Part shown: one piece after another, positions 43,312 through 56,800 of the stretch
How positions within the stretch are numbered: position 1 is the stretch's first letter
Layout: each line of letters begins with the position of its first letter
Assembly (NCBI GenBank): GCA_035048815.1
Contig: JAUCBN010000043.1
Span: forward strand, 5,583,001 to 5,647,000
Source of the DNA: Abelmoschus esculentus
Lineage: Eukaryota; Streptophyta; Magnoliopsida; Malvales; Malvaceae
Direction of reading: 5' to 3'
DNA length: 64,000 bases
The notes under the pieces: model-generated
The model's input: only the letters and a program-made list of their open reading frames with translations
Told to the model about the DNA's origin: nothing
Database searches by the model: none
Made by a program: the position numbers and the translations under genes

Positions 43312-45109
43312 TTAAACCGTAAACCCATTATTTTAAAGTAAAAACACTAATGAAGACATAATTAGAAAGTAGACGATTTATACTCGTTCTTGTTTAGAGG
43401 TGAAGGTAGTTCTGGGCTTATTGTTCTTCTCTCTATGTTGTATGCCTCTTATATTGCTCAGACATGTGTCAATATAAGATTTTTTTGGCGTTGTGACTAG
43501 ACATACTAGAAGGTGATATCAAAGATTAGTTTTGTCATTACTAAAGATCATATGTATCAACATGTGACAGTTAATTATTGTTCACCTGGTATGTTCGCAG
43601 AGAACGGTAATTTGATACATGATCGTTCTTACTCGTTCACCTCTCAAGGTTCGCATGTATGTGGTTGTCATTGTACGTTTTCATGATAGGTTCGCAAGGC
43701 CTGATCATCTGATACGTGGTTAATGGTATTGTTTCGTCTAATAATGTCTGAAAATGTCTGTTTTTAGGTTTTAGCTCAAGGTTCTAAAAATGTCTATGTT
43801 CATCGTATTATACCATTTTTCATTGTTCTACTTTCCAACTTGCCATACATACATTGCCATTTCGTCTTCTCTGAGAGCAAAAAAGGTTCGACCAATCAAC
43901 CAATGATGTAAATTTCATGACGACAGCAGGTAGTTGAATTAATGTAAATTATTTATGGTGGATTGACGCTTTTATTTCTTCTACTTTAGTTTTTTCTAGA
44001 AAAATAAATGTAAATTATTTTATGGTGGACTACTACTTATACGACAACAAAATACTCAATAGAGCAGAACTCGTCTTTTTAGTGCCTTTATTTATATCTA
44101 ACGCTAAGAGTTATATTTAAAATATTAGATTAGGGTTTTTATTAAAATTTAGAGTATTGTATGTATGATATGTATTTTAGAGTTTAAAATTTAAAATTTA
44201 AGGTTAGAATTTAAAATTTAATTTTTTAATACTGAAGTATAAAATAAACACCAAAAGAGACAAATAATTTTTGTTCAAGAGATACGATAAAGTGACAAAA
44301 CATTTAATCAACTCAATGTTGAAAGGACATAATCATAATACCTTTTAACTTTCAATAACCTACTGATATAGTGAGATGAGATGTTAAGTTCCTTAAGCAA
44401 CGTTAAGGATTCAAATTCTAGACATTATGAATGAAAAAAAAAAGGTCAAGAGAGCCACCCTCATATTAGACTTCTTCAAAACTTAAAACAAATCAATCGA
44501 TCAATGAACCAAATACAAGTGGTTATACAAAAAGTAACACTTTATTCAAATAAGATTATATTTAATCCCTTATTTAGATGAAGTAAGCCACTAATAAATG
44601 ATTGATTAATAGCATGAACAAGGTTAATTTTTTAAATCGGGTAAAATACAAAAATGGTCACTAAAATATTTTAAAAATATAAAATAATCATCAAATTTTT
44701 AAAAAATTACATAATGGGTATAAATTTTAGTTTTTGTTATAAAATGATCATTGAGTCTTTAATTGTTATTAAATGAATGATCTGACAATTATAAAATTTT
44801 TAATAATATCATATTTAATACTTCATATTTACACATTCAATCAATTTAGTCCTAATTCAACTATGATTTTTAATATCTAAATTGATTAAATATATAAATA
44901 TTGGCGATTAAATACTGAGAATTAAATGTGTCATTATACAAATTTTTGTATCTATCATTTCACCCATCTAACAACAGTTAAAATTCATGGGTATAAAGCT
45001 ACTTAACCTCTCTTGTCTCCACAGTTGTGTCTAATGTTATCCTATACTCTATAAAATTCAATAATAATTTGGATTATGTATATTTGTTTAATGCAAAAGT
45101 ATTGGATAA

Positions 45110-45146
<37 letters not shown>
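43312..45146. other. Intergenic DNA with repeat scraps, no gene
   Basis: A complex but unrecognised patch lies at 43370-43960. GGATTCAAATTCTAGAC near 44408 followed by an A-run at 44440 resembles a SINE B box and tail, but no A box or duplication is clear. From 44640 the AAAATGGTCACTAAAATATT style is common in plant MITE relics. A (TA)n tract ends the stretch. Confidence 0.4.
45112..45145. repeat. (TA)n microsatellite
   Basis: Alternating TA tract of about 34 bases next to the start of the copia remnant. Confidence 0.9.
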
Positions 45147-45149
<3 letters not shown>

Positions 45150-45351
45150 TCCAAAAACTGTGGATTGTATTTTCCTTGGCTATGTTAAACATAGTAATGT
45201 TTATCGATTTCTTGTGTATGAATCAAAGAATACTAAGATTCACAAAAAGCATTAATGAAATCAAAGAATGCATCTTTCTTTGACAATATATTTTCCTATA
45301 AGTATAGGAAAATTGATAATTTTTTACAAAACGAACTTTGGATGATATGAC

Positions 45352-47703
45352 TGTCATGACCAGGGTTCATATCCGATTATCGGGTTAACCCGAAGTGTTG
45401 AGTTCTGATATTTGGGCCTCAGGTTGGAGTTTTTGGCCTTAGGCTTTTGGCCTTGAATGATTATTGGGCTTGGGAGTTTTTGATGGATGGCATTTTGGTA
45501 AATGCATAATAAGGATGAAAATGAGGAGAAGGGTTTTGGTTTTATACAGGAGATGATATCATCCTTCTTTCTCTTTTCTCCCCTTCTTCCTCTCCTTTAG
45601 TTGCAAGAAAAAGAAAGTGGTTAAAGGCTTCATCTTCAAACTTTTCTTTGGGAATCACATTTTTTTTTGCTGGAGAAAAATTTTTAGAGCTCAAGGAGAT
45701 CTATAAACCAAAGTGAAAGTTGCTAAGTTTGGCGAAGAAAAAGGATTTTGAAGAGGTAGAAGGTGGAGTACGGGAATAGTTTTTGAGAGCTCTAATATAA
45801 GTTCATTAGTTTTTTAAGCTCTGAAATCATCTTAAGGAGTGTCTAATGTGTTTCTTATCTTTCCCTTGTAAAGAAACAAGTTGGAGAGCCCTCTAGAAGC
45901 TTTGGGAATGAGAGATCTTGAAGGGAAGAAGGAGGATGTGGTTGTTGTGCTTTTGTTTAAGGTTGGTACTCCTCCAACTCCCTAGCATCCTACATATCAT
46001 GAATTTTTCATTGTTACATGTATGTTGATGTGGTTGAATATTTTGATAGCTTAGAAACCCCTTCAATGGTGAATTGAAATATTATTGATGAACTTGTGTA
46101 ATTTGGGTGTAAACATGCTTAGAATCATTCCCATAACGTGTAGAAATGAAGGGAAAATCAATCATGTAGGTTGATTTAGGATTTTGGTGAATTCTCACCT
46201 CAGACCTGTATTTTCGAGCAGAAGTATTAATACGGGGAGGTCCAGTATCGATACACTAGAGTGTATAAGTGGGTGAAATATGAGAGGCATATCGGTACAA
46301 AAACTCGTCTACTGTTACACCTTGCTTGATTCAAATTCCAGAAATATTTTTGGGTGCTGGTACGCAAGGGCGTATCGATACCACTGTTACATTGGGTTTT
46401 AGCATATAGAGGCATATTGATACACCAAATAGGTGTATCTATACCCCTTTAGTTAGGTATCGGTACAGGGTTGGACCATATCAATACGGGTAGGTTTGAC
46501 CTTAGACTTTTCAAAGTTGTTTAGCTTGGCGTATCGATACTAGGGGCATAACGATACCCATATAGGTGTATCAGTACTTACTGGGCAATCTATCCAAAAA
46601 TTAATACTTTTGTTTGAGGCTCTATAATTCGGGGTAAAGGGTCCCAAGGATCTCTTGAGGTATAAAATGGATACTAAAACTGAGAAACCTACATTTTAAC
46701 CCCATTTATGAAATAATTGACTAAGTACTTGGAAACCGGTAGGTAAATTATTGGTGATGGAAACTAAAATAGAGTATCGATGATATAAATAAGTGATATG
46801 GTGGACTAAGGGCCTTGCTTAATGTTGATGGGTCACCTAGTATTATAATATTATGTGGTGGGTTCGGACACCCTATATATATATATATGATCAAAGTGTT
46901 GCAACACTCGAAGATTTCCAAATGTAGGATTCTGATGCTTAATGGACGCGAGCCAGTTTGAAGATGTTTGATAAACCTTTCCAATCATGGATGTAGGATC
47001 CCGATGCTTAGTGGACGCGATATTCATCCTAGAGTATGATATTCCGATGCTTAGTGGACATGGACCATGTTCGTAGTGTATGATCCCGATGCTTAGTGGT
47101 ATATATATATATATATATATATATATAAGATATATGGACTATGAGATGTTGTGTGGACTTCTCTTGATATGCATATGTTGTGTGTCGATAATATGCATGC
47201 ATGATATTTTGTGTTTAGGCGGGTATGGTAACGCTATTGTACTTATGCCATGTCATTATTTATGTTTCTTATGCTTATTTATGATATTTTTGATGTGAAT
47301 CGGTTAGTAGAGTACCCACTGAGCTTCTATAGCTCATCATTTCAAAATGCGATTTTGTGCATAGGTTAGGTAAAGCCTTGGATCGGAGGAGTACTATCGT
47401 GGTTGGTTTCAATATCGACTTGTTGTCATAGTACTTTTACTAGATGTAGTGGGTCATTTACTTTTAGGACCCTATAAGTAATTGTAACTCTTATTTTAAT
47501 TGTCTTGAGTCGAATGTTTTAAACAGATTTGTAATATTAAAGCTCTTTTTCTTTTGGATTTGTTGATTATGACATGGTTTAAATTTTAATGGAGTTACTA
47601 TGATTTGGACTTGAAATTATTATTTTGGGCTTTTGATTTAAAAAATTTTGGAATACAAGTTTGGGTTAGAGGCCTAATGTGACGCAAGGTCGAGGTTTTT
47701 ACA
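45352..47703 (+). repeat. Solo LTR of gypsy type inside the copia remnant
   Basis: TGTCATGACCAGG to GAGGTTTTTACA, 2352 bases, with no PBS, coding region or second LTR. The flanks ATGAC (45347-45351) and ATGAA (47704-47708) match at 4 of 5. It carries exact GTATCGATAC at 46245, 46372 and 46531, and a GTAGGATCCCGATGCTTAGT-type array at 46920-47098. The conserved TACCCACTGAGCTTCTATAG lies near 47310. A member of the same family, but not the same subfamily, as the 32547 element. Confidence 0.85.
47099..47127. repeat. (TA)n microsatellite in the LTR
   Basis: Alternating TA tract of about 29 bases that follows the last GATGCTTAGTGG unit. Confidence 0.9.
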
Positions 47704-48132
47704 ATGAATTCAAATGATCAACAAGAGGTTGAATCTGAGATAGAGCCAAGAATGAGAAAAAGGGCAAGCATAGAAAAATTCTTTGGATCTGACTTCCTAA
47801 CCTATATGCTAGAGGATGAATCTCTAATGTATAGTGAAGCTATATGTTCCTCGAAAAACACTTCTAAAAAGAAGTCATAAAGAGCAAAATTGATTACATC
47901 TTGCAAAATCATACAAGGAAATTATTGGATCTTCCTCCTAGATTTAAATCACTAAACTCAAAATGGATTTTCAAACAGAAAATAAAGACAGATGGAATAA
48001 TTGATAAGTACAAGGCACGATTGATAATAAAATGATACCGAAAAAAGAAAAGTCATGATTATTTTGATACATTTTCTCCTGTATCAAGAATAACATCCAT
48101 TAGGATGATACTCGTGATTGTTGCATTAAGAA

Positions 48133-51100
48133 TGTAGCACCCCTAACCTGGTTAAGAGCCAAGCGTGTTACCAAAACATTTCAATGCAATAAAATATAAT
48201 ATCGGTCATTACATTACCATTTTATCTGTTTTAGGGCCAAATAAAATTTTTGCCATAACCTATCCATTTTTATTAACTAACCTTAAATTTTCTTTTAACC
48301 TGTTCAATTCAGATAACATTTTACCAATCATTTCATATCATTTACATACATAACATATATGTCGTTCTTGTCATTCGAATTCATATTTCAAATATATCAT
48401 ACCATTATGCCAAAGATGTATTCATAACCACTAAGTTAATTTACATAGTCCATTACATGCTACCAAAATGTCTTATATACAAAACATGTTCTAAGCCAGA
48501 ATGTACAGAAGCTAACTAATAAACGAATTAGCCACCATAACTAGGAGTCAACAAAAACTAAAATACCATACATGATCTCCTAGCTTGTGTTGCTTCAGAA
48601 GTCTCAAGTTAGCTTCTAAAGCTCTAAACCTGGAATTTTTGGAAGTAGGGAACAAACGAGTGATAAGTACGATTAAGTACTTAGTGAGGTAACTCCTATA
48701 ACTATCCATTTTTCAAACATATATTAATCATAAAACATGAATATCAAGCAATATCAGGATTATCAAATCATATACATGCTTTGTTCTGTTAGCATTCTAA
48801 CTAAACATGCTTTTATTTCATGTAATAAAGCAATCAAACATACTTCCAATCAATTCCAAATAATCATATATCACATATCATACTCATTTTAGCAAAGCAT
48901 ATAACATATAAAAAAAGGCATCATTACAGTTCATTTATATCATTTTATTTCATGATTGACATATATCAAGTGAATAACAACTATTAGATGCCAAAACAAG
49001 TTTATTTCAATTAAAATTTTAATATCATTTAGACCTTGGCTTTTAGTCAGTACTAGGTAATCAGGTCAACAATATGGTACACAAAGTACCGGGCAATATG
49101 ATACATAAAGTATCCAGTAGGATGCCAAACACCACAAGTAGTACACCATTGTATTATCAGGGGATACCCTAGGTATCTAACAGTAGAGTGACTAACCAAT
49201 CGCAATAATAAGGTGACTTACCACCTTACATAAGAAGATGACTCACCATCTTCATCAGTATGGTACACCAAGTACCGAAACAGTATAGCTCAATGACCCT
49301 AAAGCATGTCGTTCTACCTATAGCCAACTAGTTACCAAGGACTTGTAGTTCATTTTAGTCTTTCAGTTTCATACAATTTATTTTGTATGCACGTAACATG
49401 TCCTGCCATGTGAACATTATATATGCATGCTTACATGCTTTGATTTCTAGCAAATATCATATCATATGCATACTCATCATACTTTGATTTCATACTAATA
49501 ACATGTCATATACATGCTAACACGTGATGATCATACATTCAATTTTAGTTATGCATTATCATTCATAGCATAACAAACCAACAATCAAACAAAGTTTCAG
49601 ACAAGTTTTCAATTCATTATTCCTACTTTCCTTTTTAGTTACCAAATATACATTTAGTCAATTTTCAAGACATTTTAAACAATGCAAGGTTGGTTAGGAA
49701 CTAATCCCAACCCTAAGGTTGCTACACTCACAAAAAAGTCAAGATGTCCTCCTATCCTCGAATGACAACTCCTTTCCCCCGATCTTTAGAAGACCCAACG
49801 TGTAAGTCCTCCTCCAAATGATCCTCTCTTTGGTCTTCATTAATATACACAAAAACATATATATTTCATTAGAACCAATCCATCATTTATTCATCTAACT
49901 AATAAGTATTAAACATTAAACTTTTAAATATGTTCCAGTAAACTGCCTAATTGACTATCCTTCACTAAATAGAGCATATCTTACAATCCGTAAGTCGGAA
50001 TTGTGATTTCCATATACCGTTGGAAAGATATCGAACCCATATAAATGACAATAATGGCCTTGCATTTTATATCCTATCAAATTAAAGCAGTTTATTCAAT
50101 AAAGTTACGTTTTCCAGATTCTCGTAGGTCCTGACCTACCTTCACTAAAATCCTTATATCTCCCTGCTTATAACTCCAAATGATGTACCGTTTTTTTTCA
50201 ATTAAACTAGACTCATAAGAGTAAATTCCTGAAAATTTTCAGACCCAAATTCCCTATACACAAGAAATGAAAAATGTTCAAACACACTGTCCAGAACAGG
50301 ACATTCTGGACAACATGTGTATCCTTCATTTCTTGCTTCTATTAGGTCACCTAAACCTCTATTTTCACTCATTAAAAGCTTCAACCATATATTTAACTCA
50401 TTATAGAACACATCTTGTATACAAAATAACTTCAAATTCTCCCTCTAATAGACCCAATTCAGGTAACAAAAACCAGTTTCGGTTTTCAGCCCTATCAATG
50501 GATTGTTTTGGTTCATACTTCACTTTCTTGCATGAAACAACAAACCCTAGCCTACTTAATCCTTCATCCATGCTCTTAACATGTAAACCAAACTATATAA
50601 ATCATAAACCAAGCAAGAATCAACTTAAAACGCATAAAACTTACAAGAACACTTACCTTATATCAAAATTACCCAAAACTTCTTCTATTGACTTCAATAG
50701 CTTCCTTAAGCTTGTTTGCTTGATTTAAACTCTCTATAAAGCTTCTAAACTCTCTAAAATAATGAAAGGATGAAGAAATTTGAAGTTCTCAAGCTCTCCA
50801 ATAGTTTTACCGTGAGTTTTGGAAGAAGAAGCAAGGAGGAAGAAAGGAAAATGACAGAAATTGGGAAGTCAAACTTATTTGTCTTATTGTCATTAAAACC
50901 AATAAATACTTTCTTTTCTTTTTCTTATCTTGGCTGGTAACTTGTATTTATCTCCTTATATATTTTTTCATTTTTTTAATCACAATAATTGTATGATAAT
51001 ATCAATTTCTTATTTTATTATTATTTTTAATTACAAGATAACTATTTGTCATCTAGCTTCAATTGAGCACTTGAAATGCTTTCATTAAGCTTTTCTTTAA

Positions 51101-51313
51101 TTTAATTGAACTTTAAATCCTTGTTGCAACACTCTTAAATTTTTTTAATTTATCTTAATTCGAGTCGTAATCGATCTAACGAGGCTTAATTTCAAGAAAG
51201 TGCATTTAAAATGTCGTTTTACAACTCTCTAAGCTTCCAATAGCCTAGCTTAATTTTCAATTGCTCAACGACTTATTTACGCTTTCTAACTAGGCCCGGT
51301 AGAGGATATTACA
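48133..51313 (-). repeat. Solo LTR, 3.2 kb, minus orientation, with perfect AAGAA duplication
   Basis: On the plus strand it runs TGTAGCACCCCTAACC to GAGGATATTACA. Read in reverse it is TGTAATATCCTCTACC to GGTTAGGGGTGCTACA, a layout common for plant gypsy LTRs. AAGAA is present at 48128-48132 and at 51314-51318. No internal region remains. The frames within it (for example 50267-50728) are not coding. The insertion splits the copia RT. Confidence 0.88.
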
Positions 51314-51962
51314 AAGAAATGTTAAAGTACATCAAATGGATGTTAAAACAACTTTCTTAAATTGAGAACTTGACGAAGAAATATACATAAAACAATCTAA
51401 GGGTCATGTAGTTTCAGTCCAAGAAAGGTAAGTATGTAAATTAGTTAAGTCTTTATATGGACTTAAACAAGCACCAAAACAATGGTATGATAAGTTTGAT
51501 AGTGTCATGATGACAAACTGTTTCAAATTAAACGAATATGATAAATGTGTATATGTAAAAATCACAAACATTGGATGCATCTTCCTATGGTTGTATGTTG
51601 CTGACATACTAATTGTTTGAAGCAACAATAAAATGGTTAAACGTACTAAAAACATGTTAAATTCAAAATTTGACATGAAGGATATGGAATTGGTTGGTAC
51701 GATTTTGGGTATTCAAATCAAAAGATCAACAAAAGATTTCATATTGACTCGGTCACACTACGTTCATCTTCAACCCTACTTCTTAATTGGCTAATCATTG
51801 AAAGGGATGCTACTCTAACGTTCCACTTCCTCAATTTCTTCTTGCATATACACCATTAGAACCAACTATCTTCCCTATTAAAAGCATCAAAATATGTATA
51901 CATTTAAACACAAGCACCATAACTCTCTAACTACATGAAAACTAATCATAAATACAATTATA

Positions 51963-52260
51963 TCACTACAACAGTATAAGATTTTAATGACAAATTGATA
52001 GTGGCTAAGAATAACTTTTTCATAAATATTAATTTTTTGTGACAATTTTTTTTATTGACACTATTAATATAAGTAATTGTGACATATTTTTATTTCGTCA
52101 CTATAATATTAGTAATTGTGATAATTATATTTTTAACAAATAAATTATCACTAAAAGTCTGTAATTGTGACACATAATATATTATCACTAAAACTTTAAC
52201 ACATGATAGTGACGATATGTGAAAGGTCAGTATTATTTGGTATTTTAATATTTCACTGCA
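51963..52260. mobile_element. Possible CACTA (CMC) transposon end fragment
   Basis: CACTACAACAGTATAAGATT at 51964 fits the CACTA terminal pattern. It is followed by repeated GTAATTGTGACA / TGTCACAATTAC-like subterminal motifs on both strands to about 52220. A matching opposite end was not found, so the extent is a guess. Confidence 0.4.
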
Positions 52261-52269
52261 GTATAATTA

Positions 52270-53134
52270 TTTACTATTTGATTAACTTTTTCTATCAATA
52301 ACTTATAAACATCATCCAACAAATGTGAGAAATATGACTAAGCCTACACTAAAAATAGATTTTTATGTCGGAACAAGACACGATATGCTGCTTCTGCACC
52401 CACATTGATGTCGCAAATGCTATTGCTAAGTGTTACTTTAATTGTATACTTATCATTTTTATTTAAGATTGATATAATGATTTAAAAAGTCAAGGAAATG
52501 AAAGTAGAAGTTTAAAAGAAGGGTTTAGAATTTAAAGATGGTTATTAGAATTTAGAATTTAGTGTTAAATTTTAGTGTTTATAGATTAAAATCTAAGTCT
52601 TTAAATATATTATCTTAAACCTTAAATTCAAACATCTAATCCAAAGTTTAACCCTATAAACCTTAAATTATAAATCTTAAATTAGACACTTAAACACAAA
52701 AGTTAAACACTTAAATTTTTTTTGATAAAATATTTTCTCATTGAAAAAACAATATTATCCTAAAAAATGAAAGATTTTTAATAATAATATGGAATAAAAC
52801 TATTTTACATTTTTTGAAAACTTTAATAAAATTATTTTAGTTTTGATGTTAATTCAAATAATATTGTTATTGTTTTTATTTGAGTAACAAAAATTTTCTG
52901 CCATCTAATTATAATTTTTGTTTCCCATATTAAAAAATATTCAAAATTAAACTTTAAACCTTAACCATAAATTTTATACCTTAAATCCTAAACTCTACAT
53001 CTTAAAAAGTATACATTACCTTTAATTTTTTAAACCCAAATCATAAACCTTAGCTTTAAACCTTAAACTCATTTTTTTAAAATAAGACATAAAGAAGAAA
53101 TAATTGGGACAAATTTTTCATCCCTTCTTAAAAA
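52270..53134. other. AT-rich intergenic DNA, no gene seen
   Basis: Dominated by degenerate TAAACCTTAAA-like strings (52550-52700 and 52950-53060) and A/T runs. No coding or RNA feature. Confidence 0.55.
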
Positions 53135-53340
53135 GAGATTATTAGGTGAATCTTGTTCATCACGTCATTTATGGTCCAAATAATCAGGACCGTTCATCTT
53201 TAAATAACCACCTAATAACTACCCACTCACTAATTACATGTAAAAAAGAGGTGACGATTCACTTAAAAAATAAGATAAATAATTTTGATTGATTGAGACC
53301 GTGAATGACATGACGAAAAATACTCGCCTAATAATTTTTT
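53135..53340. mobile_element. MITE 'B', copy 3, uninterrupted (about 206 bp)
   Basis: Left AGAGATTATTAGGTGAATC and right ACTCGCCTAATAATTTTTTC ends pair as an inverted repeat. Inner blocks GTTCATCACGTCATTTATGG and CCGTGAATGACATGACGA also pair. This copy shows the family without the MITE A insertion and serves as the empty-site reference. Confidence 0.65.
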
Positions 53341-53892
53341 CCTTCTTGAGTTTATAATCCTCCGGTTTAATTAGTTCAAAGTTGGGATTTATATAAAATT
53401 ATACACACTGAATAGACGAAATAATGAAAAAATGGTATTTATTCTATACTATTACGACATTATTACAATCAAAATGTGCGGTAAACCTAAAAAGCAATAA
53501 TCAGACAAACAAACAAAAGGACAAACTTAAGCGCATATGCAGGGTATGATCAGGTATACAAATTGATATCACAACGGGAAAGGGAATAAAAAAAAACACT
53601 CCATAATATAGTTTGGTTGTTTATAAGAAATTCTAGCGTACGGCGGCCTTAAAAAATAGATAAAAATAGTTATATTATTTTCAATAAAATTTATAAAAAT
53701 TTTGATATGTACTAAATTTCTTTAAAAAAATAAGAATTTGAGTATATATTAAAAATTGTGTACCAAAATTCTTATAATTTTTATAAGAAAAACGATACAA
53801 CTATTTTTAACTGTTTTTTAGGCTTTCGTATTCTTATAACTGTGTACACAAGTATCGAATGCCTATACGAAAGTTCCGATTCTGTTCTCATC
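53341..53892. other. 3' flank of the SFH gene
   Basis: AT-rich. It includes the probable 3' untranslated region of the minus-strand gene. No other feature. Confidence 0.45.
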
Positions 53893-56800
53893 TTACCAGC
53901 AATACTTCTTTTTCTGCATCATATATGCATATATCACATACAATCATTGATGGAATTTCGAATACAATACGTATACATAGGCATATGTATAATCTTTGGA
54001 CTTACCCGAAACTTAGCTGCTTCTTGACCATCTATGTATGCAAGGAGTTCTTCCTGCCGCATTAAAGCATCATGAAGAGCCTGCTTATAGAGAGACAATT
54101 AATAAAAACACATACCGAAACACCACCAAGAGATCATTCTTACTCGAGCCGGAATCGAGGACAATTACCTTTTTCGTAGCGATCAGCTCTGCTTCTAATG
54201 CATCCACGCGACAAACGGCAGCATTCAGTAACTCCTCTTTCTCGTGAGGCATCTCAAATCTTTTCGACTGCAGTGCCTCAACCTTCTCTTCTAGATCATC
54301 CAGCCTTCTTGTGACAGATGAAATGAGGTCCGCCTCTGTAAACCTTGGAGGAGCAGGCGAAGGTGGACGAGTTTCGTCCTTGAAGATAGATTCAGCATGC
54401 TGGTCAGGAATGCTACATGTTAAATCAGTAGCTCTAGGCTTCTTCATCAGATGCAACACCATTGTTCGGATAAGAGAAAAAAAGGTCAAAAAAGTAATAA
54501 CAAGTGAACTGATATAACCATAATAGATTCCTTTTGGAGCATGCTCTATCAGTTGCATAGGAGTCCCTGCAATTGAAGCCAGTGGACTTCATCAAAGTCA
54601 TGTATTTTGAAAATAAAGCAAGAAATAGTCAAGCTCTGGTTTGACTACACAGTTCCATTGACTCATAATGTGATTAAATCGTGTTATAACGAGCTAAGAT
54701 CTTCTCAACATGTCTTGCATGAGAATATGTAAAATACTAATATAGTTTCTCCAGTCATACCAGTCACATTGGTAAGTAAAAGAACAGTTTTTAGAAACAA
54801 CTCATATTGCTAACCTTCAGAATTAAATGGACTCTGAAGTGACACTTGTATCTCACTCTCCGAATCTACAACCTTGTCAATCACGGGGACATTTTCATCA
54901 TACTCGGATGAACCAGCAGCAGAGGTTGCCTGACCAGCCATTCTAGCCTACACAAACAGATTTAGGAACTTGTAGCATGAATCTAAGCCTAAGCCTACTC
55001 CCATTAATCCCAGCTTAGGATGTTTTTATGTTATTTTATAAAGTGAGCAAAGTATACATATATACACTGGCAAGTTAACCACTGTTAGATAAAAAGACTA
55101 TCATAGTATTAAGTGATGTTTTAAACATCTGGAATGTAATGAATAACATCCTTTTATGCCATGAAATCATTCATGGCAATTTGCAAGCACATACCTCTTC
55201 ACTGACAGGAGCCAATATTGGATGTAAATAGTTTCTGTTTGGGATAGGAGAAGCAATTTCTTCCACTTCAGATCCTGACTCGGTTATAGATGTGTAGCTA
55301 CTCTTCATCTACCGAGGATGGGGAAAATGACAAAAAAAAAAACTGACTTTAGAGAATGACTGAATTCTAACATCATAAAACTCAAAGATGAAAAGGCATG
55401 ATATATTGGAGTCTTTCCTGGGACCTTTAATATGTTGGAGTCTTTCCAGGGACCTTTGTCAGATCTCATACAACCTCCCTGATCAGCACAGGTGCAGGTA
55501 CCTCCAAGAAACTGCGGTAACTCGCTAAATTTTATTGAGATAAAGAACATTAGTTGGCAGTACAATTGAAAGTGAATTAACCAGAATATATGCAACCAAT
55601 AAAATAGTTACCTTGCATCAATAATTTCAAGCAACTTACTCTGGTAGTTGCTACCCAGAACCTGAGAGAATCTTCGGAAATGTGAGGTAACTTCTATATA
55701 ACGAGGAGTTGAAACCTCAAAAACTATTTAAAAGAAAGGGAGGGATGGCACACAATATGAAAATTTGAACTTACATTAATCTTACTAGCTGTTTTGGAAT
55801 CAAGAACAGATTTGACAGCTTTCCAGGCCATCTTAAAACCAGAACCAGCATTGATGATAAACATTCTGCAAAGTGTCTGCAGAGAGAAGATGATCAAAAG
55901 AGAACCTTGAATTTGATTCCTGACAAATTCCTGTCAATGCTGAAGCAAGAAGATATTTTCACAAGATGTCTGAGCACATTTGCAATTGAGACAATCTACC
56001 TCAGGATAGTTATCTCCATCAATCTTCTGCAGACACTTAACAAGATCTTGGGCAGTCTTGCTGAAGTTTTTTAGACCCTACAAGGAAAAATGGCAGGGAG
56101 TGACCGAGTGAGGAGCATGTAAATGTAATAAACTTTTACAATGTAGACATAAAATGATGGCAGGGAAGACTATAGAATCTAATAAAGACCTTAAAAACAT
56201 ACCATGCCTTGAACATCCAAAATAGTAGTACTGGAATCTATGTGTCGCTTTGCAGCAATGGAGCAAGCCCGAAACTTAGTTGCAAAACACTTTTCGAATT
56301 CTTTCACATGGTATCTTACATATAGTTCCAAAGTTGTAACTCGCATGAGCTTTTCAATGTAAACAGGTCTTCCTTCTTTATCCACCCCATGATAACATTG
56401 AGGGTAGTACTTCAACACTTCATCCAACTCATGGAAATCAAAATCCTAATTAAACCATAAAAACAAATATTTTCAAAGGAAGCATGCTTTGCTCCATATG
56501 AAGCCATCAACAAGTGAATAAACGAGTTGGGAAACAAATTTAACCATGTCCTTGTGTCCTCAAAGCTTAGAATCAACCATTTAATGCAGTAATTAACAAA
56601 AATCAAATAAAACATATCGAGTAGGTTCCAGCAATAAGATTAGATCACCTCCAAAATAGTATCAGTACCAAAGTCTTTCCTCCATTGAAGCATATTTTCC
56701 CACATGTGCTTTGCTTTTTCGATATCAAACTTCCTTGCTTTTAAGAACCTGCAAGAAATCAACGATTTTATCCAGTGCAAAAATCCCTATACATTAACAA

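Larger units (their letters stand above)
45147..51773 (+). mobile_element. Degraded Ty1/copia remnant interrupted by two solo LTRs
   Basis: Copia sequence appears in three pieces on the plus strand. Piece one (45147-45351) is the integrase C-terminal GYVKHSNVYRF region. Piece two (47704-48132) is the start of RT with SKWIFKQKIKTDG, IDKYKARL and DTFSPVSRITSIRMIL. Piece three (51314-51773) is the RT core with LYGLKQAPKQWYDKF, FLWLYVADILIV (the usual DD here reads AD) and FDMKDMELVG. Pieces join correctly when the two insertions are removed. Stops occur in the pieces, so it was already decaying. Confidence 0.82.

Noticed and set aside
44390..44455. SINE with B box GGATTCAAATTC and A-tail
   Set aside because: No convincing A box or target duplication, so not strong enough to list as an element.
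33598..47098. CRISPR-like repeat arrays
   Set aside because: Repeats are imperfect, unequally spaced and inside plant retrotransposon LTRs in a eukaryotic genome.
50267..50728. 153-codon plus-strand frame
   Set aside because: It lies wholly inside a solo LTR with a perfect target duplication and is low in complexity.
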